DNA of 64,000 bases from Streptococcus australis (GTDB lineage Bacteria; Bacillota; Bacilli; Lactobacillales; Streptococcaceae): the NCBI RefSeq assembly GCF_901543175.1, contig NZ_LR594040.1, forward strand, positions 434,001 through 498,000. Direction: 5' to 3'. The notes beneath the pieces are model-generated. The model ran no database searches and was not told the origin of the DNA. It worked only from the letters and a program-made list of their open reading frames with translations. The position numbers were made by a program, and so were the translations under genes. Positions 9,348-18,636 of the stretch are shown one piece after another. Position 1 is the first letter of the stretch. Every line of letters begins with the position of its first letter.

Positions 9348-9726
9348 TGTCAATCTCATTAACGGGATTGCGCTAGCTTTTGAGGGAGATGCAGTTTATT
9401 CCATGTATATCCGTCGCCATCTCATCCTTAAAGGCATGACCAAGCCCAATAAACTCCACCAAGAGGCGACTAAGTATGTATCTGCCAAGGCTCAAGCTCA
9501 CTTGATTGCCCTCATGTTGGAGGAGCAAGTCCTGACGGAAAAAGAAGAAGAAATCTACAAACGAGGTCGCAATACCAATAGTCATACAAAGGCTAAAAAT
9601 GCGGATGTGGTGACTTACCGCATGTCTACAGGTTTTGAAGCAGTGATGGGCTATCTCCATCTGACTGAAAATGTGGAGCGTCTAGAGACCATAATTGCTT
9701 GGTGCATCCAAAAAGTGGAGGGCTAG
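9340..9726 (+). CDS. mrnC: Mini-ribonuclease 3
   Basis: Mini-III is a dimeric RNase III without a dsRNA-binding domain that trims 23S rRNA precursor ends. The 128-aa protein has the RNase III core only: ALAFEGDAVYSMYIRRHL with the catalytic-site GDAVYS, and KNADVVTYRMSTGFEAVMGYL carrying the second acidic cluster region. It starts with GTG inside the 3' end of cysS, an arrangement common in Firmicutes. Function well supported by length, motif and neighbour. Confidence 0.93.
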   Translation: MIDVNLINGIALAFEGDAVYSMYIRRHLILKGMTKPNKLHQEATKYVSAKAQAHLIALMLEEQVLTEKEEEIYKRGRNTNSHTKAKNADVVTYRMSTGFEAVMGYLHLTENVERLETIIAWCIQKVEG

Positions 9727-9729
9727 GAT

Positions 9730-10599
9730 ATGATTGCAAAAGAACTACAGGACTGGTTTCCTGAGGCTCAGATTTCAGATCAGCCAGTAGAGAAACCAGG
9801 CTATCTCACTCTCCCTTTAGCCTCTCAGCAGTGGATTTTACTGGAGGAAGCTGGGCTCAGCGAGCGTGAAAAGCAGCTGGTTGCCCTTTTGACTCAGCAG
9901 GAGCAGGCTCGTTCACTCAATCCTTGGTATCCCTATCTGATTGAGGGGAAGGGGCAGGCACCGCAAGCTTTCAAAAAGATTCAGCTGGCTTATTGCCATC
10001 TTTCCTATTTCCAACAGGAAAATCTATCCTCTTGGCTAGACATGATGCGGACTCTTTTTCCCAACTGCCAAACAGTGCTACAGGTCGGGGCTCAGGATTA
10101 TGTTTTCGTGCTTCAACAAGATAAGTACACCTCTGTACGATCAATTTTATCTGATACGATTGAAGCAGTTGAGTATGACTTTGGTCTTCGTCTGTCTATC
10201 ATGTTGGGGCAGGTGTGGTTTCAGACAGGCCCTCAAGCCCTATCAGACTTGATCAAAGCAGAGCGAGACTTGTTTAAGACTTGGTGGCGTCAGGGTCACC
10301 AAGGTGTTCATGCTTTTTCACAGCTCTATCTTTGGAGTATGGGAGAAAGACTAGTGGACCTGAGGGTCATTAAAGAATGCCTGCACCAGATGATCTTGGA
10401 TCAGGATCAGATTCAGGAAATCATTCTCTCCCTTTGGGAAAATAGTGCTGTCTTAACTAAAACAGCCCAGCAACTATATCTGCATCGCAATTCTCTTCAA
10501 TACAAGATTGACAAATGGGAAGAATTGACAGGACTTCAGTTGAAGGAGTTGACGGATCTCACCTTGTGTTATCAGTTGATTTTACCAGATATTCTCTAA
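9730..10599 (+). CDS. PucR/CdaR-type helix-turn-helix regulator
   Basis: A 289-aa protein whose C-terminal 60 residues match the PucR/CdaR helix-turn-helix (LTKTAQQLYLHRNSLQYKIDK), found in regulators of sugar diacid or purine use. The N-terminal part has no motif that I recognise. It begins 3 bases after mrnC and closes the long operon; the next gene is msmK, the shared ATPase of several sugar importers, so it may act there, but this is only proximity. A large inverted repeat directly follows its stop. Confidence 0.75.
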   Translation: MIAKELQDWFPEAQISDQPVEKPGYLTLPLASQQWILLEEAGLSEREKQLVALLTQQEQARSLNPWYPYLIEGKGQAPQAFKKIQLAYCHLSYFQQENLSSWLDMMRTLFPNCQTVLQVGAQDYVFVLQQDKYTSVRSILSDTIEAVEYDFGLRLSIMLGQVWFQTGPQALSDLIKAERDLFKTWWRQGHQGVHAFSQLYLWSMGERLVDLRVIKECLHQMILDQDQIQEIILSLWENSAVLTKTAQQLYLHRNSLQYKIDKWEELTGLQLKELTDLTLCYQLILPDIL

Positions 10600-10638
10600 A
10601 GTTTTGTGCAAGTTGCACAGAACTTTTTAATTTTTTTG
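10598..10638 (+). terminator. Terminator-like 14-bp inverted repeat after the pnp-cysS operon
   Basis: AAAGTTTTGTGCAA (from 10598) and TTGCACAGAACTTT are complementary over 14 positions with one G-T wobble, separated by a single G, and a T-rich tract follows. As RNA the loop would open to AAGTT. The near-perfect symmetry about one base could equally be a protein operator upstream of msmK. Confidence 0.65.
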
Positions 10639-10656
10639 GTCACCTTGCCATAGAAA

Positions 10657-10679
10657 TGTAAAGCGTTTTCATCTATAAT
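10657..10679 (+). promoter_or_regulatory. cre-like site and -10 of msmK
   Basis: TGTAAAGCGTTTTCAT at 10657-10672 contains AAAGCGTTTTCA of the streptococcal catabolite response element, immediately before TATAAT at 10674-10679. A CcpA complex bound here would cover the -35 to -10 region, so repression in glucose is expected. Confidence 0.7.
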
Positions 10680-10712
10680 AAAACTATCAAAAGACAGAAG
10701 GAGTTCACCTCG

Positions 10713-11843
10713 ATGGTAGAATTAAATCTTAAAAACATCTACAAAAAATATCCAAACAGCGAACACTACTCAGTTGAAGACTTCAACTTGGACATCAAAG
10801 ACAAAGAATTTATCGTTTTCGTAGGTCCTTCAGGATGTGGTAAATCAACAACTCTTCGTATGATTGCTGGTCTTGAAGACATCACAGAAGGTACTGCATC
10901 TATCGATGGCGTGGTTGTCAATGACGTAGCTCCAAAAGACCGTGACATCGCTATGGTATTCCAAAACTACGCTCTTTATCCACACATGACTGTGTATGAC
11001 AACATGGCTTTCGGTTTGAAATTGCGTAAATACAGCAAGGAAGACATCGATAAACGTGTGCAAGAAGCAGCAGCAATCCTTGGTTTGAAAGAATTCTTGG
11101 ATCGTAAACCTGCTGACCTTTCAGGTGGTCAACGTCAACGTGTTGCCATGGGTCGTGCCATCGTCCGTGATGCAAAAGTATTCTTGATGGACGAACCTTT
11201 GTCAAACTTGGATGCCAAACTTCGTGTATCTATGCGTGCTGAAATTGCGAAAATCCACCGCCGTATCGGAGCTACAACTATCTACGTAACTCACGACCAA
11301 ACAGAAGCAATGACTCTTGCTGACCGTATCGTTATCATGTCAGCAACTAAGAACCCTGCTGGTACAGGTACTATCGGACGTGTTGAACAAATCGGTACAC
11401 CTCAAGAAGTTTACAAAAACCCAGTTAACAAGTTCGTTGCAGGATTCATCGGAAGCCCAGCTATGAACTTCATCAACGTGAAATTGGTTGGTAGCGAAAT
11501 TGTTTCTGACGGTTTCCGCTTGAAAGTTCCAGAAGGTGCTTTGAAAGTTCTTCGTGAAAAAGGCTACGAAGGAAAAGAATTGATCTTCGGTATTCGTCCA
11601 GAAGATGTGAATGCAGAACCTGCTTTCCTTGAAACATTCCCAGAATCAGTTGTCAAAGCTACTATTTCAGTATCAGAATTGCTTGGTTCAGAATCTCACC
11701 TTTACTGCCAAGTTGGTAAAGATGAATTTGTTGCAAAAGTGGATGCTCGTGACTACTTGCAAACAGGTGCAACGGTTGAACTTGGATTCGACTTGAACAA
11801 AGCACACTTCTTCGATGTAGAAACTGAAAAAACAGTTTACTAA
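10713..11843 (+). CDS. msmK: Multiple-sugar ABC transporter ATP-binding protein
   Basis: MsmK/UgpC-type ATPase that energises several carbohydrate importers in streptococci, working at the inner face of the membrane. The 376-aa protein has Walker [11 protein letters not shown]-loop [12 protein letters not shown], signature LSGGQRQR, Walker [17 protein letters not shown] and the H-loop [12 protein letters not shown], then a C-terminal TOBE/OB regulatory domain ([16 protein letters not shown]). No permease or binding protein lies nearby, which fits a shared orphan ATPase. A cre-like site overlaps its promoter and a terminator follows. Confidence 0.94.
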   Translation: MVELNLKNIYKKYPNSEHYSVEDFNLDIKDKEFIVFVGPSGCGKSTTLRMIAGLEDITEGTASIDGVVVNDVAPKDRDIAMVFQNYALYPHMTVYDNMAFGLKLRKYSKEDIDKRVQEAAAILGLKEFLDRKPADLSGGQRQRVAMGRAIVRDAKVFLMDEPLSNLDAKLRVSMRAEIAKIHRRIGATTIYVTHDQTEAMTLADRIVIMSATKNPAGTGTIGRVEQIGTPQEVYKNPVNKFVAGFIGSPAMNFINVKLVGSEIVSDGFRLKVPEGALKVLREKGYEGKELIFGIRPEDVNAEPAFLETFPESVVKATISVSELLGSESHLYCQVGKDEFVAKVDARDYLQTGATVELGFDLNKAHFFDVETEKTVY

Positions 11844-11857
11844 GATAAATAAAATAA

Positions 11858-11893
11858 CAAAGCACTGCAGAGTCTCTCTTGCAGTGTTTTTCT
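11858..11893 (+). terminator. Terminator after msmK
   Basis: CACTGCA and TGCAGTG arms around a short loop, followed by TTTTTCTTTT, start about 20 bases past the msmK stop. Confidence 0.85.
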
Positions 11894-11986
11894 TTTAATT
11901 GCTTAGGCTAGGCATGAAAACAGGCTTTTCTAGTTTTAATATTCTTAAAAAAGTGATAAAATGGTAGGAAGAATTGGAGAAAATAG

Positions 11987-14203
11987 ATGCCGAAAGAAGT
12001 GAATTTGTCGGGCGATGAGGTTGTCGCTTTAACGCAAAAATATTTATCGAAAGAAGATGTTGCATTTGTACATAAAGCCTTGAATTACGCAGTTGAATGC
12101 CATAGTGGTCAATACCGTAAATCTGGCGAGCCCTATATTATTCATCCCATTCAGGTGGCAGGGATTCTGGCTAAGCTCAAGCTGGATGCTGTAACTGTTG
12201 CCTGTGGTTTTTTGCATGACGTGGTTGAGGACACAGAGGCGACACTGGATGATTTGGAGCGGGAGTTTGGTCATGATGTTCGGATTATCGTTGATGGGGT
12301 GACCAAGCTTGGTAAGGTTGAGTACAAATCGATTGAGGAGCAATTAGCGGAAAACCACCGCAAGATGCTCATGGCCATGTCTGAGGATATCCGCGTTATC
12401 TTGGTTAAACTATCTGACCGCTTGCATAACATGAGAACGCTTAACCACCTACGAAAAGACAAGCAGGAACGCATTTCAAGAGAAACTATGGAAATCTATG
12501 CACCACTTGCTCATCGTCTGGGTATTTCTAGCGTCAAGTGGGAGTTAGAAGACTTGTCCTTCCGCTATCTCAATCCAACTGAGTTTTACAAGATCACTCA
12601 CATGATGAAGGAAAAACGCAGAGAGCGAGAGGCTTTGGTCGATGAAGTCGTGACAAAGTTAGAGGACTACACTTCCGAACGCAATCTAAAAGGGAAAATC
12701 TATGGCCGTCCCAAGCATATCTACTCTATCTATCGCAAGATGCAGGATAAGAAGAAACGCTTCGAGGAAATCTATGACCTGATTGCCATTCGCTGTATCT
12801 TAGATACCCAGAGTGATGTTTACGCCATGCTGGGTTATGTGCATGAACTTTGGAAACCTATGCCAGGTCGCTTCAAAGACTATATCGCCAATCGTAAGGC
12901 CAATGGATACCAGTCTATCCATACGACTGTCTATGGACCAAAAGGGCCGATTGAATTCCAGATTCGTACCAAGGAAATGCACGAGGTGGCTGAGTACGGG
13001 GTAGCAGCTCACTGGGCCTATAAGAAAGGAATCAAAGGGCAGGTCAACAGCAAAGAGTCTGCGATTGGTATGAACTGGATCAAGGAAATGATGGAATTAC
13101 AAGACCAGGCTGACGATGCCAAGGAATTTGTCGAGTCTGTTAAGGAAGAGTATCTGGCGGAGGAGATTTACGTCTTTACCCCAGATGGTGCAGTTCGCTC
13201 CCTTCCAAAAGATTCAGGTCCGATCGACTTTGCCTATGAAATCCATACGAAGGTCGGTGAAAAAGCAACTGGTGCTAAGGTCAATGGCCGTATGGTTCCT
13301 CTGACAACCAAGCTTAAAACTGGGGATCAGGTCGAAATTGTAACCAACCCCAACTCTTTTGGCCCGAGTCGTGACTGGCTCAACATGGTTAAGACCAGCA
13401 AGGCACGCAACAAGATTCGTCAGTTCTTTAAAAATCAAGACAAGGAATTGTCTGTTAATAAGGGACGCGAACTGCTGATTAATCAACTCCAAGAGAATGG
13501 CTATGTAGCTAATAAGTATATGGACAAGCGGCACATGGACCAAGTCCTTCAAAAGACCAGCTACAAGACAGAAGACTCCCTCTTTGCTGCTATCGGTTTT
13601 GGAGAAATCAGTGCTATTACCGTCTTTAACCGTCTGACTGAAAAGGAACGCCGTGAGGAGGAACGTGCCAAAGCTAGGGCTGAGGCAGAAGAGCTTGTCA
13701 AAGGTGGCGAGGTTAAGGTTGAAAACAAAGAAACCCTCAAGGTCAAGCATGAGGGTGGGGTGGTGATTGAAGGCGCCTCAGGTCTCCTAGTTCGGATTGC
13801 CAAGTGTTGTAATCCCGTTCCTGGTGATGACATTGTTGGCTATATTACCAAGGGTCGTGGTGTAGCCATTCACCGTGTGGACTGTATGAACCTTCGCGCC
13901 CAAGAAAACTACGAGCAACGTCTCCTTGATGTGGAATGGGAAGATCAATTCTCAAGCAAGGAATATATTGCCCACATCGATATCTACGGCCTCAACCGTA
14001 CAGGTCTCTTAAATGATGTTCTGCAAGTTCTTTCCAATACAACTAAGAATATCTCAACCGTTAACGCCCAACCAACCAAGGATATGAAATTTGCCAATAT
14101 CCATGTCTCCTTTGGTATTTCCAACCTCTCTACACTGACCACAGTCGTGGATAAGATTAAGAGTGTGCCAGAGGTCTACTCTGTCAAACGGACCAATGGC
14201 TAA
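11987..14203 (+). CDS. relA: Bifunctional (p)ppGpp synthetase/hydrolase (Rsh)
   Basis: Makes and degrades the stringent-response alarmone (p)ppGpp. The 738-aa protein has the full long-RSH order: HD hydrolase domain (residues about 40-200, HPIQVAGIL and GFLHDVVEDT), synthetase domain (about 230-340, GRPKHIYSIYRKM, IAIRCIL), TGS domain (about 390-450, VFTPDGAVRSLPKD), a Cys-containing region (AKCCNPVPGDDIVGY) and C-terminal ACT domain. Both catalytic halves look intact, so it should be bifunctional. The ATG follows GGAGAAAATAG; dtd begins 18 bases after its stop and is likely co-transcribed. Confidence 0.97.
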   Translation: MPKEVNLSGDEVVALTQKYLSKEDVAFVHKALNYAVECHSGQYRKSGEPYIIHPIQVAGILAKLKLDAVTVACGFLHDVVEDTEATLDDLEREFGHDVRIIVDGVTKLGKVEYKSIEEQLAENHRKMLMAMSEDIRVILVKLSDRLHNMRTLNHLRKDKQERISRETMEIYAPLAHRLGISSVKWELEDLSFRYLNPTEFYKITHMMKEKRREREALVDEVVTKLEDYTSERNLKGKIYGRPKHIYSIYRKMQDKKKRFEEIYDLIAIRCILDTQSDVYAMLGYVHELWKPMPGRFKDYIANRKANGYQSIHTTVYGPKGPIEFQIRTKEMHEVAEYGVAAHWAYKKGIKGQVNSKESAIGMNWIKEMMELQDQADDAKEFVESVKEEYLAEEIYVFTPDGAVRSLPKDSGPIDFAYEIHTKVGEKATGAKVNGRMVPLTTKLKTGDQVEIVTNPNSFGPSRDWLNMVKTSKARNKIRQFFKNQDKELSVNKGRELLINQLQENGYVANKYMDKRHMDQVLQKTSYKTEDSLFAAIGFGEISAITVFNRLTEKERREEERAKARAEAEELVKGGEVKVENKETLKVKHEGGVVIEGASGLLVRIAKCCNPVPGDDIVGYITKGRGVAIHRVDCMNLRAQENYEQRLLDVEWEDQFSSKEYIAHIDIYGLNRTGLLNDVLQVLSNTTKNISTVNAQPTKDMKFANIHVSFGISNLSTLTTVVDKIKSVPEVYSVKRTNG

Positions 14204-14221
14204 GATCTAGAAAGGATTTTT

Positions 14222-14665
14222 ATGAAAATCGTCGTTCAACGAGTTAAGAAAGCTCAAGTGAGTATTGAAGGTCAGGTTCAGGGAAAAATCAATCAGGGGC
14301 TCTTATTGTTGGTCGGAGTAGGACCAGAGGACCAAGAGGAAGATCTGGACTATGCTGTCCGAAAGCTCGTCAACATGCGAATTTTTTCTGATGCAGAAGG
14401 CAAGATGAATCTGTCTGTTAAGGATATTGAGGGCGCAATTCTTTCTATTTCTCAGTTTACCCTCTTTGCGGACACTAAGAAAGGCAATCGTCCAGCCTTT
14501 ACAGGTGCAGCCAAGCCGGATATGGCAACTGCCTTCTATGACACTTTCAACCAAAAGCTAGCTCAGGAAGTGCCCGTTCAGACAGGCATCTTTGGAGCAG
14601 ATATGCAGGTTGAGCTGGTCAATGACGGACCAGTCACCATTATCCTTGATACTAAAAATAGATAA
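14222..14665 (+). CDS. dtd: D-aminoacyl-tRNA deacylase
   Basis: Dtd removes D-amino acids (for example D-tyrosine) mistakenly loaded on tRNA, and glycine from tRNA-Ala. The 147-aa protein shows the family motifs SQFTLFAD with KGNRPAF and the C-terminal NDGPVT, whose Gly-Pro pair defines the active site. Start follows AAAGGATTTTT. Placement directly after relA is typical of Firmicutes. A strong terminator follows. Confidence 0.96.
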   Translation: MKIVVQRVKKAQVSIEGQVQGKINQGLLLLVGVGPEDQEEDLDYAVRKLVNMRIFSDAEGKMNLSVKDIEGAILSISQFTLFADTKKGNRPAFTGAAKPDMATAFYDTFNQKLAQEVPVQTGIFGADMQVELVNDGPVTIILDTKNR

Positions 14666-14667
14666 GA

Positions 14668-14695
14668 AAACCAAGCCCAGCTGGCTTGGTTTTTG
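14668..14695 (+). terminator. Terminator after dtd
   Basis: AACCAAGCC (14669-14677) pairs with GGCTTGGTT (14683-14691), followed by TTTTG. Confidence 0.9.
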
Positions 14696-14696
14696 T

Positions 14697-15110
14697 TTAT
14701 AGACACTCCCAGAAAGAGATATGTTTGTCGTAAAAGTCTGGATAGTTTTCTCTTATGTGGCTAGCCATTATATAATAAAAAGTAGAATGACAGGAAGTAA
14801 AGACTGGAGTAAGAGAGTAGAAATATTGAGGGCCAGTGATGGCTAAAAAGACAAATAATAGAAGATCAACGGAGAGAATCTCTAAGTAGTAAAGGCGAAT
14901 TTTTTTGTTCATCTGAGGATAAATCTCTGAGAAATGTTTTTTGAGTCGGAAGACCAAGCGAGACAGCAGTAGTCCCTGAGCAAGGATGAAAATGAAGCAA
15001 AAAATCAGGCCTCTCTCCAAAGAAAGTTCGTATCGGGGTCTGAAAGTTACCAACAGTAGCAAATCGCTGAGTGCAATGGCTGTGAAGTGTAGTCTAAAGA
15101 GCTTTTTCAT
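14697..15110 (-). CDS. Small integral membrane protein of unknown function
   Basis: A 137-aa protein with probably four membrane segments: residues about 10-26 (TAIALSDLLLLVTF), 34-54 (LIFCFIFILAQGLLLSRLVF), 72-92 (YLEILSVDLLLFVFLAITG) and a weaker one near 98-115. No catalytic motif or recognisable family is visible. A ribosome site GGGAGG lies just before the start. It faces dtd tail to tail. It reads as a real gene by composition and start site, but I cannot give a role. Confidence 0.65.
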   Translation of the reverse strand: MKKLFRLHFTAIALSDLLLLVTFRPRYELSLERGLIFCFIFILAQGLLLSRLVFRLKKHFSEIYPQMNKKIRLYYLEILSVDLLLFVFLAITGPQYFYSLTPVFTSCHSTFYYIMASHIRENYPDFYDKHISFWECL

Positions 15111-15175
15111 AGGAAGACCTCCCTCTTTTATCTATCTTCATTTTACACCAAACGAATGGGACTTACAACTAAAAT

Positions 15176-15210
15176 AATAAAAAATTCCTGAAAGGAACTT
15201 CTTTCAGGAA
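15176..15210 (-). terminator. Terminator after psaR
   Basis: On the minus strand ATTCCTGAAAG and CTTTCAGGAAT arms are followed by a T run (A tract at 15176-15184 on plus). Confidence 0.85.
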
Positions 15211-15217
15211 TAAGGGG

Positions 15218-15868
15218 TTAACTGATTTTTTCGACATAGAGTTGTTTGGCGATATCGATACCAACTTGGAGGTCTTCACCCTTGTTGACCAGTGTAAAAG
15301 TATTGGAAAAATTATCAAACTGTTTGACTTGGAGTTGGTCACCGATATGAATTTCATGCTTTTCTAAGTATTTGAGCAGATCAAAGCTATCATGAACCCG
15401 AGTCAGGAGGTAGGTTCCAGCTTCCTTGGTCTCTGCTAGTGGTAGGTTGTTGATCTCAACCAAGAGCTCTCCCTTGGCTGGGATGGTTCCACCGTGGGGA
15501 CAGGTTTGAGGGAAGCCAAGCAGTTTATCCAATCTCTCCACAAAGAGGTCAGAGACAGTGTGCTCTAGGACCTCAGCTTCTTCGTGGATCTGATCGCTAG
15601 TATAGTCCAGATGGTGAACTAGAAAGACTTCAATCAACCGGTGTTTACGATAGAGCTCAGAGACCAGTTTGAGGCCAATATCTGTCAATAGATAGCCGTT
15701 CTCCTTGTCCTTGAGGATGAGATTTTCACTTTTCATGCGTTTGATCATCTCTGTTACAGCAGGTGGAGAGACCTGCATACGGGCAGCAATTTCTTTATTG
15801 GTGATTTTTTGCATTTCCGTACCGATTTCATAAATACATTTTAGGTAGTCTTCTTTATTTGGCGTCAT
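15218..15868 (-). CDS. psaR: Manganese-responsive DtxR-family repressor
   Basis: PsaR (MntR/ScaR/SloR type) represses the psaBCA manganese importer when Mn(II) is sufficient. The start at 15868 has the site GAGGGA and gives 216 aa, the usual length; an upstream in-frame ATG at 15895 lacks a ribosome site. Domains: winged helix-turn-helix (residues about 5-60, ARMQVSPPAVTEMIKRM), metal-binding and dimer domain (HLDYTSDQIHEEAEVLEH, CPHGGTIP) and a C-terminal FeoA/SH3-like domain. Its expected operator is seen upstream of psaB in this window. Confidence 0.93.
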   Translation of the reverse strand: MTPNKEDYLKCIYEIGTEMQKITNKEIAARMQVSPPAVTEMIKRMKSENLILKDKENGYLLTDIGLKLVSELYRKHRLIEVFLVHHLDYTSDQIHEEAEVLEHTVSDLFVERLDKLLGFPQTCPHGGTIPAKGELLVEINNLPLAETKEAGTYLLTRVHDSFDLLKYLEKHEIHIGDQLQVKQFDNFSNTFTLVNKGEDLQVGIDIAKQLYVEKIS

Positions 15869-15903
15869 TCGTTCCCTCTTGTCTTTTCTCTCCATCTAGT
15901 ATA

Positions 15904-15930
15904 TCAAAAAAAGCTAGATTTCTCTAGCCT
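15904..15930 (-). terminator. Terminator after tpx
   Basis: On the minus strand GGCTAGA, loop GAAA, TCTAGC, then a T run. Confidence 0.85.
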
Positions 15931-15951
15931 TCTGCCATAATGGCTTTGATT

Positions 15952-16446
15952 TTAGTCCAGTTCTTTCACTGCAGCAATGGCAGCTTCAAAGTCTGGTTCC
16001 GTGTTAATGTTGTCAACGTATTCTACGTAACGGATGACGTTGTCAGTATCGAGAACAAAGACGGCACGTGCAAGGAGATGCCATTCGTTGATCAAGAGGG
16101 CATAGTCACGTCCGAAAGAATGGTCGAAGTAGTCTGAAAGCATGATGGCATTGTCAAGACCCTCAGCTCCACACCAGCGTCCTTGGGCAAAAGGTAGGTC
16201 CATAGAAACAGTAAGAACGACGGTGTTGTCAAGGTTGGCTAGTTCTTGGTTGAATCGACGTGTTTGCGTTGAGCAGATGCCAGTATCGATAGAAGGGACA
16301 ACACTCAAGACTTTTTTCTTTCCGTCAAAGTCGGCTAGCGTTTTTTTAGAGAGATCTGTTGTAGTGAGAGAAAAGTCAAGTGCCTTGTCTCCGACTTGCA
16401 GTTGTTTACCTGTAAAGGTTACAGGATTTCCGAGAAAAGTGGTCAT
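15952..16446 (-). CDS. tpx: Thiol peroxidase (PsaD/TpxD)
   Basis: Atypical 2-Cys peroxiredoxin that reduces hydrogen peroxide and alkyl peroxides with thioredoxin; important in streptococci, which make much H2O2 and lack catalase. The 164-aa protein has the peroxidatic cysteine in [14 protein letters not shown] (Cys58) and a resolving cysteine at 92 (GRWCGAEG). It lies downstream of psaA on the same strand, as in pneumococcus where it is called psaD, but here a 382-base gap with a terminator and a repeat separates them, so it is probably transcribed on its own. Confidence 0.95.
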   Translation of the reverse strand: MTTFLGNPVTFTGKQLQVGDKALDFSLTTTDLSKKTLADFDGKKKVLSVVPSIDTGICSTQTRRFNQELANLDNTVVLTVSMDLPFAQGRWCGAEGLDNAIMLSDYFDHSFGRDYALLINEWHLLARAVFVLDTDNVIRYVEYVDNINTEPDFEAAIAAVKELD

Positions 16447-16509
16447 AAACTACTCCATTCTTTTTTCTTTTATTCTACCGAGAATTATCAGATTTTTCCA
16501 ATGATTTGA

Positions 16510-16560
16510 CTGGAAAATGAAAACAAAAAAAACGCCAGTTCATGTGAGAACGACGTTTTT
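16510..16560 (-). terminator. Terminator between psaA and tpx
   Basis: AACG/CGTT-based imperfect stem with GAAC/GTTC inner pairing, flanked by eight A on the plus side and six T on the other, so it could work in both directions. It lies downstream of psaA and the repeat. Confidence 0.65.
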
Positions 16561-16593
16561 TAAATTTTAGTTTTATTATGATATTTCTTTTAA

Positions 16594-16725
16594 GTAGTGC
16601 GGACGGAAGCAACTTCCTTCGGAATTTCATCCCTAATTTTTGAGCCTAACGTCTCAAAAATTTCGTCCTAGATAAGTACAGAGTTCTTATCTAGGATACC
16701 ACTACGGAAAGAAATATCTGTTAAA
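16594..16725 (-). repeat. Dispersed stem-loop repeat, copy 2
   Basis: Reverse complement of this stretch matches 2611-2764. The ends GTAGTG and CACTAC are complementary (16594-16599 and 16700-16705). Internal stems on the minus strand are CCTAGATAAG/CTTATCTAGG, TTTTTGAG/CTCAAAAA and GGAAG/CTTCC. Relative to copy 1 the first stem differs in sequence but stays paired. It occupies most of the psaA-tpx gap; the remaining bases hold a terminator and nothing else that I recognise. Confidence 0.75.
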
Positions 16726-16828
16726 ATTTGATCTCGTTTACATGTATAATGATTGAGCTATCAAAGCAGAAACAAAAAGAACGATAAAGCAAGTTTATAA
16801 TCTAGGATAAGATAGTTGAATGGCTAGA

Positions 16829-17761
16829 TTACTTAGACAAACCTTCAGCAATCTTATCAAGGTTGTATTTCATCATGTTGTAGTAGCTGTCACCTTCTTT
16901 ACCTTCTTCAGCGATTGAGTCAGTAAAGATTTGTGCGTAGATTGGGATATTTGTGTCTTGTGAAACAGTCTTCATTGGACGGTCATCGACACTTGATTCA
17001 ACAAAGAGTGATGGAACTTTTGTTTGGCGAAGTTTTTCAACCAAGGTCTTGATTTGGTCAGGTGTACCTTCTTCTTCCGTGTTGATTTCCCAGATGTAGG
17101 CACTTGGGACACCGTAGGCTTTAGAGAAGTATTTGAAGCATCCTTCGCTGGTTACGATGAGTTTCTTTTCAGCAGGGATATTGTTAAATTTCTCTTTGGC
17201 TTCCTTGTCTAGTTTGTCTAGTTTTTCAGTATAGTCTTTGAGATTTTTTTCGTAGAATTCCTTGTTGCTAGGATCCTTAGCGATCAGCTGTTTAGCGATA
17301 TTTTTAGCATAAATCATCCCATTTTCAAGGTTGAGCCAAGCGTGTGGGTCTTCTTTGCCTTTCTCGTTTTGGCCTTCAAGGTAGATAACATCAACGCCTT
17401 CGCTGACTGCAAAGTAGTCTTTGTTTTCAGTTTTCTTGGCATTTTCGACCAATTTTGTAAACCAAGCATTGCCACCAGTTTCAAGGTTGATACCGTTATA
17501 GAAAATCAAATCAGCTTGAGAAGTTTTCTTAACGTCTTCAGGAAGTGGTTCGTATTCGTGTGGATCTTGACCAACAGGAACGATACTGTGAAGATCAATC
17601 TTGTCACCAGCGATATTTTTGGTAATATCAGCGATGATTGAGTTAGTCGCTACAACCTTTAGTTTTTGGTTTGTAGATGCTGTATCTTTTTTCCCGCTAG
17701 CACAGGCAGCTAATCCAATGATAGAAAGAAAAAGAACAAGCAAAGTACCTAATTTTTTCAT
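16829..17761 (-). CDS. psaA: Manganese ABC transporter substrate-binding lipoprotein
   Basis: PsaA captures Mn(II) (and Zn(II)) outside the cell and delivers it to PsaBC; it is also a known adhesin-related antigen. The 310-aa protein has a lipoprotein signal ending LAAC with Cys20, then a cluster A-I metal-binding fold. Metal ligands are visible as H68 in DPHEYEP, the histidine in DPHAWLN, the glutamate in TSEGCFKYF and the aspartate in FTDSIAEEG. It is the last gene of psaB-psaC-psaA, 26 bases after psaC. Confidence 0.97.
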   Translation of the reverse strand: MKKLGTLLVLFLSIIGLAACASGKKDTASTNQKLKVVATNSIIADITKNIAGDKIDLHSIVPVGQDPHEYEPLPEDVKKTSQADLIFYNGINLETGGNAWFTKLVENAKKTENKDYFAVSEGVDVIYLEGQNEKGKEDPHAWLNLENGMIYAKNIAKQLIAKDPSNKEFYEKNLKDYTEKLDKLDKEAKEKFNNIPAEKKLIVTSEGCFKYFSKAYGVPSAYIWEINTEEEGTPDQIKTLVEKLRQTKVPSLFVESSVDDRPMKTVSQDTNIPIYAQIFTDSIAEEGKEGDSYYNMMKYNLDKIAEGLSK

Positions 17762-17787
17762 TAGATTCCTCCAGAAGGGTTTCCCCG

Positions 17788-18636
17788 TTATTTAATGATT
17801 TTTTTGTTTTTCAGTTTCAAGTATCGTTGCTTAGGAGAGATAAAGAAACTGATTAGAAAGAAGCTGGCGGATGTGAGCACGATGCTGGATCCTGCTGCGA
17901 GATTGAAACTATAGCCGATAAAGAGCCCTACAACAGAAGCCAGAGCCCCTAGGCCTGATGAAAGAAAAATCATGCACTTTAGGCTATTAGCATAAAGGTA
18001 AGCCGTCGCAGCTGGGGTGATCAACATGGCCACGATAAGAATGGTTCCAACACTTTGCATGGAAGTGACTGACACAAGGGTCAAGAGCACCATGAGCAGA
18101 TAGTGGTAGAAATTAACGGGCATTCCCATGGCTTTAGCCAGGAGCTCGTCAAAGGATGTAATCAATAGTTGTTTAAAGAAAATCCCGATAATCAAAAGAA
18201 TGACTGCGCCCACACCAATAGTAATCCACATGTCCATGTCTTGGACAGCGAGGATATTCCCGAAAAGGATATGGAAGAGGTCTGTCGAACTCTTGGCAAC
18301 ACTAATCAAGATGACACCTAGGGCTAAGAAAGATGAAAAGGTAATACCAATGGCAGTGTCACTCTTGATGATAGAGTTTCCCTTGATGTAGGTAATGATG
18401 ATGGAAGCCATCAAACCAAAGATGATAGCTCCAATAAAGAAATCAATTCCCAGGATAAAGGAAAGGGCTACGCCGGGCAAAACTGCATGAGAGATAGCAT
18501 CTCCCATGAGAGACATCCCACGTAGGATGATAAAACATCCCACGGCTCCAGCAACCACTCCGATGACTATAGCTGTTATCAAGGCGTTTTGTAGGAAATG
18601 GAAATGTTGCAATCCATCGATAAATTCTGCTATCAT
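17788..18636 (-). CDS. psaC: Manganese ABC transporter permease
   Basis: Membrane subunit of the Mn(II) importer. The 282-aa hydrophobic protein has about eight membrane segments and the ABC-3 family features [23 protein letters not shown] and the cytoplasmic coupling region near [12 protein letters not shown]. Its first 4 bases overlap psaB, indicating coupled translation, and psaA follows. Complete and uninterrupted. Confidence 0.96.
   Translation of the reverse strand: MIAEFIDGLQHFHFLQNALITAIVIGVVAGAVGCFIILRGMSLMGDAISHAVLPGVALSFILGIDFFIGAIIFGLMASIIITYIKGNSIIKSDTAIGITFSSFLALGVILISVAKSSTDLFHILFGNILAVQDMDMWITIGVGAVILLIIGIFFKQLLITSFDELLAKAMGMPVNFYHYLLMVLLTLVSVTSMQSVGTILIVAMLITPAATAYLYANSLKCMIFLSSGLGALASVVGLFIGYSFNLAAGSSIVLTSASFFLISFFISPKQRYLKLKNKKIIK

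Noticed and set aside
13214..13750. 178-codon open frame opposite relA
   Set aside because: Lies wholly within the ACT/TGS coding part of relA and has no independent signal.
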